In this document: one piece after another, positions 21,791 to 33,269 of the stretch
How positions within the stretch are numbered: position 1 is the first letter of the stretch
Layout: each line of letters starts with the position of its first letter
The notes under the pieces: generated by a model
The model's input: the letters and a program-made list of their open reading frames with translations, nothing else
The model's database searches: none
Told to the model about the DNA's origin: nothing
Made by a program: the position numbers and the translations under genes
Assembly (NCBI GenBank): GCA_028274465.1
Contig: CM051457.1
Span: 69,724,496 to 69,788,495 of the forward strand
DNA from: Plantago ovata
Taxonomy: Eukaryota; Streptophyta; Magnoliopsida; Lamiales; Plantaginaceae
Length of the DNA: 64,000 nt
Direction of reading: 5' to 3'

Positions 21791-24700
21791 ATGAAGTTGT
21801 TCTGGAATTTGAGGGGAGGATGCTCCGTGGAAAAAAATGCTGATGTCAAGAGATATGTGGACAAGTATAAACCACTTATGGTTATGCTAATGGATACACG
21901 AGCAATGCTGGAAATTGCAGCGGCTAGAGTGGCACAATTGGGGTTCAGAAACAAACATATAACCACCCCAACAGCTGAAAACCCACAGACGGGAGGTTTC
22001 TGGATCCTTTGGAACCAGGATGAAATCCAGATCACACAGATACAATCTACTGAAAGATTTGTGCATTGCAAGGCAATGGTGCAGCAGAACAAGGAGGCCA
22101 TGATATCCACCATCTACAACCATCCCAGCCACACAAACAACAACAGGTATGGAATGAGTTAAAAGCTTTTGGTAAACATGTTAAAGGCCCTTGGATTTTA
22201 GGTGGAGATTTTAATGCAGTACTAAGTCCAAGTGAAAAGATAGGTAGAGCCAGATTCAATTGGAACCAAATGCATGCTTTTAAAAATTGCTTAGATAATT
22301 GTTTGCTTATGGACTTAGGCTCTGTGGGTACAACTTTTACCTTTATAAATAAGCAATTTGCACATGATTTTGCTTGTAGTAAACTAGACAGGGCTTGTGG
22401 TAATTTACAGTGGCTCAGGTTATTTCCTAACTGTAAAGTCATCAATATCCCCACCCCAATATCTTATCACACTATGTTATTGGTAGACTTAACGCAATCC
22501 CACACACATACTTCACAAAAATTCAGATATGAAAATATGTGGGAGGAGGAACCTATATTCCAACCACTGTTCCAATACTTTTGGGATACTGAAATACAGA
22601 AACCTAATTTCTCATTTGCACAAGCAGTTAGTAACTTGGCAAATGATGTGGGAAAATGGCCACTTACAACACTCAGTCACATAAATATGAAGTTAAAACA
22701 TTTACACACAAAATACAAACTTTGTTGGGATCAGATGCATCATAATCCCCAGGAATGGGGAAGTAAAGAAATACAGCTAAAAAGAGACATAGAAACACTT
22801 ACAAAGCAAAAAAGTGCCTTCTGGAAACAGAGGGCTAAGAGAAATTGGATACAACATGGTGATGCAAACACAAAATATTTTCATGCAGTTGCATCACATC
22901 AACAAAGAAGGAAACACATTCATGGTATAAAGGACCAATTCCACAATTGGACTTATAACCATGAAGAAATGCTACAAGTCTTCTATAATTTTTTCAAAAC
23001 ACAAGCACAAAAGACACAAACTGTAGTAGGATTGTTTCAGGATCTAGAGTTACCTACTCTATCTCTGGAAGATCAACAATTACTACTTCAGGAGGTGTCA
23101 GAACAAGATATATGGTAGGCTGTTAAGTCCATCAATCCAGATAAAGCACCTGGACCAGATGGACTTAATAGTAAGTTCTACCAGAACAATTGGGAAACAA
23201 TAAAGGGCCAAGTTACCCATTATGTGCAAACCTTTTTCCAAACTGGAACCCTTGATCCTTTATTAAATCAGACCTCCATTGTTTTAATACCAAAGAAACA
23301 AAATCCTCAAACACCAGCAGATTTCAGACCAATCAGCTTATGCAATGTTAGCTACAAAATTATTTCAAAGATTTTAGTTCACAAAATGAGACCTATTTTG
23401 GACAAAATAGTTTCCCCCTTTCAAAATGCCTTTGTTCCAAATAGGAAAATCAGTGATAACATCATGATTGCTCATGAACTCTTACATTCCATGAATAAAA
23501 AAAGGAAAAACAGCAAACAACACTTCTTTGCTCTAAAACTAGATATTGAAAAGGCTTATGACAGATTAAATTGGGATTTTATTAAATTAGCTCTTACAAA
23601 ATTTAACTTTCCACCTTTATTCATTCATCTCATTTTGAGTTGCATTAAATCTTCTTCTTTCTCAGTAAGAGTTAATCAAATGAAATCTCAAACTTGGATA
23701 CCAGAAAGGGGTATCAGACAAGGAGACCCTTTGTCTCCTTACTTATTTATACTTTGTCAAGAACTACTAGTTCACCTAGTATGGAAAACAATCAAAGATA
23801 AACAACTGGAACCTCTCAAATCATCTAGACAAGGTCCACAAATACCTCTTCTATGCTTTGCAGATGATTGCATTCTCTTCTGCAAGGCTAATACAAGAAA
23901 TGTAGAAACACTCTCCAAGATTCTTAAAGAATATGGGGAAGCATCTGGACAAAATGTTTGCTGGGTCAAAAGTCGAATTATCTTTTCACCCAACACACCT
24001 ATACATACCAAGCAACAGATAACCCAGTCTTTGGGAGTCATTCATAACAAAAGACTTGACAAATACCTTGGATTACCTTTTCTCCTAGGTAATAAGAATA
24101 AAGATTTCTTCCAAGAAACTGTACAGAAAGTACAAAACAAGATTAACACTTGGTATACTAAATTTCTCTCATATGCTGGGAGACTCACTCTTATCAAAGC
24201 TGTGACCAATTCCATTCCATCCTATGCTATGTCTATTGCTAGGCTTTCTGCTAGCACCATCTCTTCCATAGAGGCAACCAATAGACATTTCTTATGGAAT
24301 GCTGATAAAAATGGCAAGTCAAAAAGCAAAATACAATGGCAAAAAGTTTGCAAACCTATATACCAAGGAGGGTTGGGAATAAGGGAACTTTCTTCTTTCA
24401 ACAAAGCATTTCTTTTAAAGCACTTGTGAATTTGCATACTCAAACTAAATCTCTATGGTTTGATGTATACAAAAACAAGTATTTCCCTACAACAACCTTT
24501 CTTGAAGCCTCTACAAATCCACAGCAAAGCTGGTTTTGGAAGAACCTAATAAAACTTAAAGAAGAATTTAGAGCTGGTCTTACCTTCCAAGTAGGGAATG
24601 GAGCCTCTATCCAGTTCTGGGAAGATAAATGGTTGAATAATAAAAGACTACAAGATTATGCTACTAATACACATATGCAGGATAAAGTCCAGGACTATAT

Positions 24701-25892
24701 TATTAATAATGCCTGAGATATACAAGCACTTAACCAAGTGCTTCCACAAGAATTAGTCCATGAAATTATTGCAACACCCTTTGATAGGGACCTAAATGAT
24801 ACCCTAGTATGGAATGAAGAAACACATGGTAGTTTCTCTGTCAAGAGTGCCTACTACCTTTTGCAGAAACAAAAGGAGGAACAAGGACCACATTGGCGTT
24901 GGAAAAAATTGTGGAAACTTTCTTTGCTTCCTAGAATACAAGTTTTCTTTGGCTAGGAGTACACAAAAGACTCCCTACACCACAACACTTATTTCATAAA
25001 AATATCATCACATCCCCTACTTGTATACTCTGTAATACAGGAGAAGAGAGCATTGATCATCTCATTTTTCATTGTCCTCTCTTTCTTAATCTAAGGAGCT
25101 TAGTTCTGCAAGACAACCACTCCTTAGACACCTTGGAAAAATTGGTTTTCTTAGAAACCTTCAATTCCGAATCCCAATTAAATGCTTTAATTTTTGCTTG
25201 GATGGTCTGGAGATTCAGAAATGAAAAGTTATTTGCACAAAAATAAAATACACATGATCAAATGCATACTAGATTACTTCAAGCTATATCTGATAATAAA
25301 CAAATCCGCCCACCATCAAGAATCAAAATCCCAAGGTCTATACCTTGTAAATGGAAAGCACCACCGGAAGGATTTGTATGTCTTAATATAGATGGATCAT
25401 ATGATCCAATCACTGGCCAAGCAGGAGCTGGAGCAATTATTAGAAACCATGAGGGCACCTTTCTAATTGCCGGGGCATCCTATCTTGGCCATACAGATGC
25501 GGCTACGGCCGAGTTTCATGCATTACTTTTTGGAATTAAACTCTGTGAGCAAATTAGTAAGCACAATATTGTTATATAAACTGACTCAAAATTGTTGGAA
25601 TACCATATGAACAGGACCACGACCAACAAGAAATCAAGAATTGATACTCCAGGATGTACGCAACAGACTTAGAAGAATGCAGCAAGTTCAGACACATTTT
25701 GTTTATCGGGAAGAAAATGCAGTAGCAGACAGGCTAGCTAATGAAGGAAGGCTCCGCGCTTTTGGAAGACAGCCATCAACTAGGGATGAACTCACTTTTG
25801 TGTACATTTGGGATGTTTTTCCCCAGTGGTTAAGGAATGTAATTAGAATGGACGAACTAGTAGTTTATCGGTCTGTAACGAATAATATTTAA
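21791..25892 (+). pseudogene. LINE ORF2 (endonuclease, reverse transcriptase, RNase H)
   Basis: Starts MKLFWNLRGG, 10 bp after ORF1. AP-endonuclease landmarks are WNLRG, GGDFNAVLSPSEKIG and KLDRA; the usual SDH motif reads SYH, so catalysis is doubtful. The frame shifts near 22100 and an in-frame TAG lies at 23116, just before PDKAPGPDGLN. Reverse transcriptase runs 23119-24290: FRPISLCNVSYKIISK, ALKLDIEKAYDRLNW, GIRQGDPLSPYLF and an intact FADD. The zf-RVT region (24430-25240) has two stops and a shift. RNase H (25380-25780) shows LNIDGSYDP, AEFHALLFGIK, TDSK and ENAVADRLANEG, with one stop and one shift. It would perform target-primed reverse transcription if whole. Confidence 0.85.
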
Positions 25893-25920
25893 ATTCTATA
25901 AAGTTTGCTATTTCGAAAAA

Positions 25921-25937
25921 AATACTTAATCAACTGT
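25921..25937. repeat. Target-site duplication of the LINE, right copy
   Basis: Identical to 18574-18590; directly follows the short A tail. Confidence 0.9.
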
Positions 25938-26376
25938 AGAGCATGGCCGTTTTTTATAAAAAAAAAGATTTTTTCTTTTTTAACTATAATACTACTGGTA
26001 GGAAGTAGTATGAATGAGTTTTAAATGTCAGGGTCATCAAATATTTGGCTAGATATGCAGCAAGGAAAAAGAAACAACATAAGAGGATATCGTTTTCGTG
26101 AGGGACGTGGCGTCCTTATCCTACCAGTTGCTCCAGACCTACACAGTCCTTCCATTCTGGGGTTCAAAATTCCCCACCAAATTGCGTTCCATGAATTGAC
26201 TAGAGATACCATTCCTCCACACCAATGAATCTTCATAGATTTCAATGCTCCCCTCCTCATTTTCTTACCGCCAAATTTCAAGTGACGCCCTTGATTAATA
26301 TTCTCATTACATTTAGGACCCTATAATTCATTCATCAACCTTTAAAATTTTTATTTGAATAGAAAGGCAAAATGGG
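25938..26376. other. Intergenic between LINE and MULE
   Basis: Facing frames at 26021-26281 (minus) and 26025-26228 (plus) overlap each other and show no motif. Nothing else supported. Confidence 0.35.
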
Positions 26377-26659
26377 TTTTTCATTAGAGAACGTCTCCTG
26401 TGAGACCACTAGTTTCGTGAGACCAAAATGAGACTCAAAGGAACTAGAAACTAGATAAAAAACTCGCTGGTCCAACCAATAACTCGCGGGTCATGTTACA
26501 ACCCGAAACAAAACCGGATCTTTTCACCTAAACCCGTTAAAATCAGAAAAATCTTCTCTCTCTCCGTCTCTGCAACAAAACATCGATTATCTCTCTACGA
26601 ATCGTCGATTGTCTCTCTATCTCTCTACGAATCTTCGATTGCTTCAACGAAAAACAAAT

Positions 26660-27954
26660 ATGAGGATCAACGATTACTCTCCTAGATCGTTGAATGAATT
26701 GAACAATTTGAGGATTAGATTGGTGCAATTGACGAATTCGAAAAGGGAAAAACGTTCAAGGAAAATTAAGGAATCTCCAACGGTTGAAGTCGATCATATA
26801 GAAGAAGACTTCATTGAAATAGCTGAAGGATTTTCTATGAGACAATCGGAATTTGATATGGAAGAAGATTGCAGTGAATTTGTTGAAGGATTTGTTGAAG
26901 ATATTAATGAAATACCTAGAGATCCAGAATTTACAGAAGGATTTGCTATGAGACAGTCGGAATTTGATATGGAAGAAGATTGCAATGAATTTGCTGAAGG
27001 ATTTGTTGAAAATATTGATGAAATACCTAGAGATCCAGAATTTACAGAAGGATTTGCTGATGAACATGAAGCTGATAAAGGACCTGTTGAACAATCAAGT
27101 ATGTTACAATTTTGTTTGAGTTTTATGCAGTATTGATTTGAGTTTTATGACAAAATTTTCTAAGTTTTACTCTGTAAAGTTCTGTATGTTACAATTTCAT
27201 TTGATTTTTATGGATTATTGATTTGAGTTTTATGGCAAAAGTTTTTGAGTTTTACTCTGTAAAGTTCTGTACGTTACAAATTCGTTTTGAGTTTTATGCA
27301 TTACTGATTTGAGTTCTACTCTTTTGATAGTTGAGTTTCATTCATATACTGATTGAGTTTTATAATTTATCATTGCAGAGCATATACCACTCTCTTTTAT
27401 TGGTTTAAAGAAGGAAAAATGGGAACATTTTGAGGAACTTTACAAACGCTATGCATCAATGGTTGGATTTTCTGTTAGAATCTCAACAACAAGAACATCC
27501 AAAGATAAATCTGTCAAGGAAAAGTACTTCGTCTGTTCTCGTGCAGGAAAAGCACCTATTAAGCAAACTCAACCAGTGGCAATTTCTCCTATGCTTTTGG
27601 TTGATAGTGATGAAGTAAATGAAGAAGATAAAGAACAAAAGGCAAAGAAGCCAAGAAAAAGTAGAGTCAGAAGGACTGATTGCAAGGCTAGTTTGAGATC
27701 AATTGCATTCAACAAGGAAGAAAATTGCTTTGAAGTTAAGCATCATATTAACACAACTATGAGTTGGCTAGGCCAAAATGTAGTCACTTGCAGCGTTCTC
27801 AAAGGAAGATTACACCACAGAAAGGCAAAGTAATCGAGTGTATGGAAGGGGCTAGATTAAAGCCAAGCCAGAGTTACAGAGTTCTTATGCACAATGCTGG
27901 AGGCAGAGAGAACGTTGGGCACACTATTAGGGATAATATCAACTATGTAAACAG
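26660..27954 (+). pseudogene. FAR1/FHY3-like DNA-binding protein, damaged
   Basis: Exon 1 (26660-27098) encodes an acidic N-terminus; a GT-AG intron (27099-27378) follows; exon 2 (27379-27954) holds the FAR1 DNA-binding (WRKY-GCM1) zinc finger: FEELYKRYASMVGFSVRIST, YFVCSRAGK, RRTDCKASLRSIAF, FEVKHH. The frame changes at about 27758, exactly where the finger's last His-x-His should be. About seven bases seem lost, after which family sequence resumes in another frame (ARPKCSHLQRSQRKITPQ, LKPSQSYRVLMHNAGGRENV). A possible second donor (ACAG|GTTAGT) follows, and the MULE transposase and SWIM domains are absent. FAR1 proteins are transcription factors domesticated from MULE transposases. Given the flanking inverted repeats, this is more likely a transposon passenger than the light-signalling gene. 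Confidence 0.7.
26825..27060 (+). repeat. 111-bp in-frame tandem repeat (37 residues, 2.1 copies)
   Basis: Copies begin at 26825, 26936 and, partial, 27047. Each encodes EGF-x-MRQSEFDMEEDC followed by EF-x-EGFVE and IPRDPEFT. The period is an exact multiple of three and the two copies differ at only a few positions, so the duplication is young. It enlarges the acidic region before the zinc finger. Confidence 0.85.
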
Positions 27955-28450
27955 GTTAGTTTTCTATGAGTTTTATATGTTGTTTGTTTGAGATTTTATG
28001 TGGTTCTTGTTTGAGTTTTACATCTATCATATTTCTTTGAGCTTAAAAAGACAATCGAGATGCCTGCGAAGACAATCGAGACGGCAGAGACGACGATTCA
28101 AGCTTCAATTCAGGCGACGGAGCTTCAATTCACACGGCACACGACTTTCTCTCTCTAGCTTCTCAGACTTGATGACGATGAACGAAAATGAAAACCAAGA
28201 GGGCGAATTGTCCTATTTATACATAACCCGTTTTCATAACCCGATACCATTAATCCGGTTAGAACCCTGACCCGCGAGATTCTTTAAATGGATTGATCTA
28301 GATTGGTTGATCTCACGGTCTCAAGTTAGAAAGTGGTCATAAACAAGAAATTGTATTTTCATTAAGGCTTGTTGGCTTTTGGATTGATTTGTAATTGTAA
28401 AAATATATTGTAAGGAGAGTTGGATGGAATTGTTTATAAGTTTAGAATAT

Positions 28451-28455
28451 GTTAG
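28451..28455. repeat. Copia target-site duplication, left (GTTAG)
   Basis: Identical to 58077-58081, immediately outside the TG...CA LTR ends. Confidence 0.9.
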
Positions 28456-30549
28456 TGTAATAAAATACGGTCAGAGTTACCCCTAGGGTACGCATCGGAA
28501 TTTCAAAAATTTTCTTAACATACAGGTTAATTGATTATGTATATGCCGCATATATATTTAAACACGTCAATTAGAAGACTAACCTTACTTCCAAAGCAAG
28601 CACAGCTTCCAAGTCTTTGTAATAATCCGGTGTATCTTCTCCTTCGTCGAAGTCGAAGATATCTGCAATACTCTGATTATCTGCAAGACAATAAGAGTTA
28701 GTTTCCTGCTCCTAGAACCTCAACCTTGGTATCCACGGATGAACAGCCTATCGGAAGAATGCTAGGATATTCTTTGTGTGACCAAGAAGATGGGGCGGCG
28801 ATTTTCCTCCGGCAAGAGGGGTGGCGCGCGCGGCTTATAGAGGAGAGGGGGAGAGCTTTTATTTTCTCTAAGAGAGGTAGAATAATTCTCTAAGAATTTG
28901 ATATTTCAGAATACTGAAAAAGCTCTATAATGACTTACTTATATAGTAGTCAATAGAAGCCTAAAGCATAAGCAATTAGACTTCATAAAGGAATAAGAAT
29001 CTAATTCTTATCGCACTAGGAAACCAATTTCAAGTCTAGATTCATTCCCAATTAAATTAAAATTCAATCAGAAAAATCTAACTTATCCCTTGGACTTCTA
29101 ATAGAGGAAGGAGTCGAACTCCTTCCCCTATTCAGCTCGCGCGCGCGCGTGTCCTACGGGAGATAGGTGGGTCCCGATTTTGGGACCCACTTATAGTTCT
29201 AAGGCAATTCAAACTCCAAGTAGATTTTGCCCATGTGCATATGTTAATTCTAAATTAACATATCCTTTCAAATCAAACCTCTATTATATTTCTAAAATAT
29301 AATCTTTAATTGTATTTACATAAAATACAATTAATTAGCCAATTCAATTAATAATTCCAAATCATTAATTGAGCCACTAAATATTATAATTAATTCCAAA
29401 TCAATTATAATCCATCAATCACAATTAATTCCAAATCAATTGCGATTCCATCTTCAAGGATATTCTGATAAGCTGAATCAGCACATAGTGTGACCCATAG
29501 GGCCTCATCGTATTAAGCAAGTCCTAGACTAGGCAAAATGGAATTCCTAGACGGTTCCATTTGCAATATTAATACATGAGGACGTTTGAGAGGTTTCTCA
29601 AAGCAAACCCTTTCGTTGCGAAGTTTGTTGCGCTCAACGCGGCGATGGTAACGTCCCTTCATCTGACTGACTCGAATGCATCTAGGATCGGTGATGTGTC
29701 TATCCCAATAATACATCCACGGGCGTCTCAGGGAGTTGCTTGGTTACGAAGATATACTTATGACCATCATAATATATCAATGCACTGGCCAGTGACTTTA
29801 CCAACACAACTATGAAGACTATGAGAAGTACTCTCCTGTGCTACACATGAGAGATGAATCCTTCACAGAAACACTTATCATCCCCATTTGTATGTAGCCA
29901 TAATCCTGGATCGTGTCTTAGGTCAACTGCTTATTCAGAGCTGACATCGACGGGTCCACCAAGGATATGGGGCAACAAATGTGATGATAAAGTCCTGTAA
30001 GTCCAAAGGACGACTGACATCACTTCGACAACTTACCGGTTCCCATAGACACTTCGGTGTAGAGTATACATCGATGAGAGCGTCCGGTGGGTACTTCCAT
30101 TGTTCGGTAATCATCCTTCGAGCAACTATGCGCAGTTATGGGAACGTTTCTTGATTGTCCAACAATCCGTTTCGTGGCCGTGGGATCGGCTCACACTTGC
30201 TCCAACAAGTATAACCTCCACGCATACTAGTCTCAGCTGGTTCATTCAGACCCCTACATCCGAGATGAACCTCGACTAGGGAGAGTTTAGGATAGATGAT
30301 AACTCACATAGCTCCTACTATCTGTGTGATCGATCATCTATCCGAGGGGACATGTTTAGTATCAATATAGAGAGAAATAAAGATATGACATGCTGCATGC
30401 CTGGTGTAATATAAATATGAAAGCGACACTCAATAGTCATACAACAAACATATATTATATTACGTTGACTTATGTAATATTACATATATGCCCTCTATAA
30501 GGGCTGCATGCCCTTAATAAGGACTGTCTCTAGGACATATACACTATCA
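28456..30549 (-). repeat. Copia 3' LTR
   Basis: 2,094 bp, TG...CA. Matches 56054-58076 along its whole length. Contains a CG-alternating stretch (29134-29150) followed by a 9-bp-arm hairpin of the form GTGGGTCCC / GGGACCCAC at about 29167-29190, present in both LTRs. Confidence 0.92.
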
Positions 30550-30560
30550 ATCTCCCACTT
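30550..30560 (-). promoter_or_regulatory. Copia polypurine tract
   Basis: The sense strand reads AAGTGGGAGAT directly before the 3' LTR, the usual Copia form of the plus-strand primer. Confidence 0.8.
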
Positions 30561-30563
30561 GGA

Positions 30564-31860
30564 CTAGAGCCAGTCACCTTTATGCTTAATACCCAGATTA
30601 GCATAATGTCTTAAGTGGACTTCCACTGATAAGACCTTGGTGAAAGGATCTGCCATGTTGTCCGTGGTAGAGACACGTTCTATACTAACTTCTCCTCTAT
30701 CAATAATCTCACGTATAACATGATATTTTCTAAGTACATGTTTGTTCTTGTTTGTAGATCTAGGCTCCCTAGCTTGAGCGACGACGCCCGTAGTGTCACA
30801 ATAAATCGTTATTGGACTAGGAGCAGGAACAACCCTCAATTCCTTCAAGAACTCTGAAATCCAGACAGCTTCTTTCGATGTTTCTGATGCAGCAATGTAC
30901 TCGGCTTCTGTGGATGAGTCAGCAACCGTGGCTTGCTTAGAACTCTTCCAACAGATAGCTCCTCCGTTCAATTTGAATACGTATCCTGTCTGTGACTTAA
31001 AGTCATCAGGATCTGATTCAAATCCAGCGTCGACATACCCAAACATCTTTAATTCTGGTTGTCCACCAAACACCAAGAACATCTCTTTAGTCCGTCGAAG
31101 GTACTTAAGAATGTTCTTTACAGCAGTCCAGTGAGGTACTCCTGGATTCTGTTGGTGTCGACAAGTGACACTAAGCGCATATGCCACATCGGGCCTTGTG
31201 TAATTCATTACATACATTATAGACCCTACTGCCGAAGCATAGGGCACATGACTCATTGTATTTCTTTCTTCATCAGTTTTAGGACCATCCTTAATTGATA
31301 AGACAACCCCATGCCTAGCTGGGAGAAAGCCTCTCTTTGAGTCGTCCTTCTTATAACGCTTCAGTATTTTGTCGATGTAGGTGGACTGTGTCAATCCTAA
31401 CATCCTCTTGGATCTATCTCTAAAGATCTTGATCCCTAGGATGTAGTTCGCTTCACCCAAGTCCTTCATCGAGAAGGTACTTGATAACCAAACTTTAGTC
31501 TCTTCTAGCATAGAGACATTGTTTCCCATGATCAAAATGTCATCAACATAGATGATCATGAAAACGACTCCCTTGTCGATGTGCCTAGCGTAGACACAGG
31601 GATCTTCCTTGCTTCTGATGAAGTCAAACAATTTGACAGCTTCATCAAAGCGGATATTCCAGCTCCTAGACGCTTGCTTTAGCCCATAGATGGATCTTTG
31701 TAATTTGCATACATCAGTTGGCCTGATTTTACTAATAAAACCTTCCGGCTGTACCATATAGACCTCTTCCTCAAGGTTGCCATTGAGGAAGGCAGTCTTT
31801 ACATCCATCTGCCAGATCTCATAATCATAGTAGGCAGCTATCACAAGTAGAATTCGAATG
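30564..31860 (-). pseudogene. Copia pol: reverse transcriptase and RNase H portion
   Basis: Landmarks in order: QMDVKTAFLNGNLEEEVYM, the YVDD active-site block (VFMIIYVDDILIMGN), then RNase H (FGYVDAGFESDPDD, STEAEYIAASE) and the C-terminal KYHVIREIIDRGE. Its upstream side ends at the Athila insertion at 31861-31866. Domains are clear; the gene as a whole is broken by insertions. Confidence 0.85.
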
Positions 31861-31865
31861 GACTT

Positions 31866-33269
31866 TGATGATGTCGTTTTTCACCAATTAAATTTGTTTA
31901 AAAGCCTAAGAACACTTATCACTACACAAACTAGAGTGCAATGGCAAGTTGTCCCCGAGTGTCGTTCTCTCGGGACCTAACGTGGCTTTGTTTGAGGTTT
32001 TTGCTAGTAATTTCAGTCAACGATTTCAAATGTTGATAGAATCGTTTCCTTTGAACTATAGAAACGGGAAATCAGATTGATGTAAATCAAGCTTGGAAAA
32101 CGGTTGGTGGTAGAAATCAAATACACATGCATGGGTTACGAATATGCTCACAAGTTCAGTGCGTAAAACCTTCGATCAAGTCTGCTAAGCAACTTGTCTA
32201 GGCAACTTTAAGACACACATCATAAAAGATCACTATCAATACTTTAGAGGTGCTTGTCACCAACACAATTTATCTAGCATGCTGCAAATCTCTAACATAC
32301 AATCCTATAGCTTTCATTGACCAAGAGTTTGTCACTATACTCAATTCGAATATATTTTATAGGCAACTAAGAATCATATGAAGGGATTTTCAGCAAGATT
32401 GAATCACAATCTCATGTAAGCATAAACATAACCCATAGCATGCATATTCTACATTCTACCACCAACACAAAAGATTTAGCTACTCATATTCATAAACATA
32501 GACATCAATTCATATGAATAATAATCAGAATACATCATATCAAACTACAAGACAAGAGAGTGATACAAGTTACCACCAAAGCTGTCACTAATCGGTGGAA
32601 AGCAAAGAAAACCTCTCCGTAGATGATTACAAAGGATGAATCCCAATCAAAACCTTGAATCCCAAGCTAAAATACAATGTAACCTGAGTTTTCTTTGAGT
32701 TTTGGGCTTAGGAGCTCTCCAAAACGAAGTTACAGTCCAAAAGATATTCAAAAAATGATCAAAGATCAGATCTAAGAAGGAAAATCCAAAAACGTAACCG
32801 CTGCCAAGCGGACCGCTTGGAGAAGCTAAGCGGAGCGCTTGGCAAGCGAAGCGCTTCTGGCACACCAAGCGCTTTGCTTGGCTTCTGTGCTAAAGCTCCT
32901 GGAAATTGAAAGCGGAGCGCTTCACTATTCCAGGCGCTTAGCTTGGCTCCTGGGCAGATTTTTGTCTTCAAACTCAATCTTTTTGCCCTCGCATGGCCCT
33001 CGGGTGCCTTGGACTCATCCTTCTCGATGCTTATTGATGCTCAAACACTTACGAACAAGCCACGGAGAAAGGGGAACTTCAACGGGGCCATCTTTTCATA
33101 AAAAAGGCTCGTTTTTAGCTCCAAAAACGCCATTTCGTACCTAAGTGCCTGAAAATGCAGAAAACACAAAACGTGACACTATTCTACAAAACTAACCAAA
33201 AAACAAGGCTAGAATATAGCAAAAGAAGGTAAAAAAAACAAGATGAACGCGTCAAAAATACGTTCATCA
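31866..33269 (-). repeat. Athila 1, 3' LTR
   Basis: 1,404 bp, begins TGATGATGTCG and ends TTCATCA. Holds a palindrome cluster at 32804-32945. Confidence 0.92.
32804..32945. repeat. AAGCGG..CGCTT palindrome cluster (3' LTR of Athila 1)
   Basis: Repeated short palindromes: CCAAGCGGACCGCTTGG, AAGCGGAGCGCTTGG, AAGCGAAGCGCTT and AAGCGCTTTGCTTGG. Equivalent clusters lie at 34938-35092, 39456-39614 and 41739-41880. Confidence 0.85.

Larger units (their letters stand above)
18591..25920 (+). mobile_element. End-to-end L1-type LINE, inactive
   Basis: 7.33 kb between exact 17-bp target duplications, ending 'tttgctatttcgaaaaa'. Because the 5' duplication is found, the copy is not 5'-truncated. ORF1 carries a DUF4283-like domain and a CCHC knuckle. 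ORF2 has, in order, AP endonuclease, reverse transcriptase, zf-RVT and RNase H domains, which is the plant L1 clade with RNase H. Several frame changes and in-frame stops (at least eight across ORF1 and ORF2) show it cannot move by itself. The exact duplication suggests a fairly recent insertion, possibly mobilised in trans. Confidence 0.88.
26386..28355 (+). mobile_element. MULE-like element with 9-bp target-site duplication
   Basis: Flanked by 'ttttcatta' at 26377-26385 and 28356-28364, the 9-bp length typical of Mutator-like elements. The two ends are imperfect inverted repeats: GTGAGACCACTAGTTTCGTG on the left matches ATGACCACTTTCTAACTTGA on the opposite strand of the right end. Further in, CTCGCGGGTCA recurs on both arms, and mirrored TCGATTGTCTC-type words lie at 26583-26645 and 28050-28085, so the inverted ends may be about 250 bp long. 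It carries a FAR1-type gene and no catalytic transposase domain, so it is non-autonomous. Confidence 0.6.

Noticed and set aside
26021-26281. Facing 86- and 67-codon frames
   Set aside because: They overlap on opposite strands, have no motif and lie between two transposons.
29576-29815. 79-codon plus-strand frame found in both Copia LTRs (also 57123-57362)
   Set aside because: Its presence in both LTRs reflects duplication of the LTR during transposition, not independent conservation; it is antisense to the element and has no motif.
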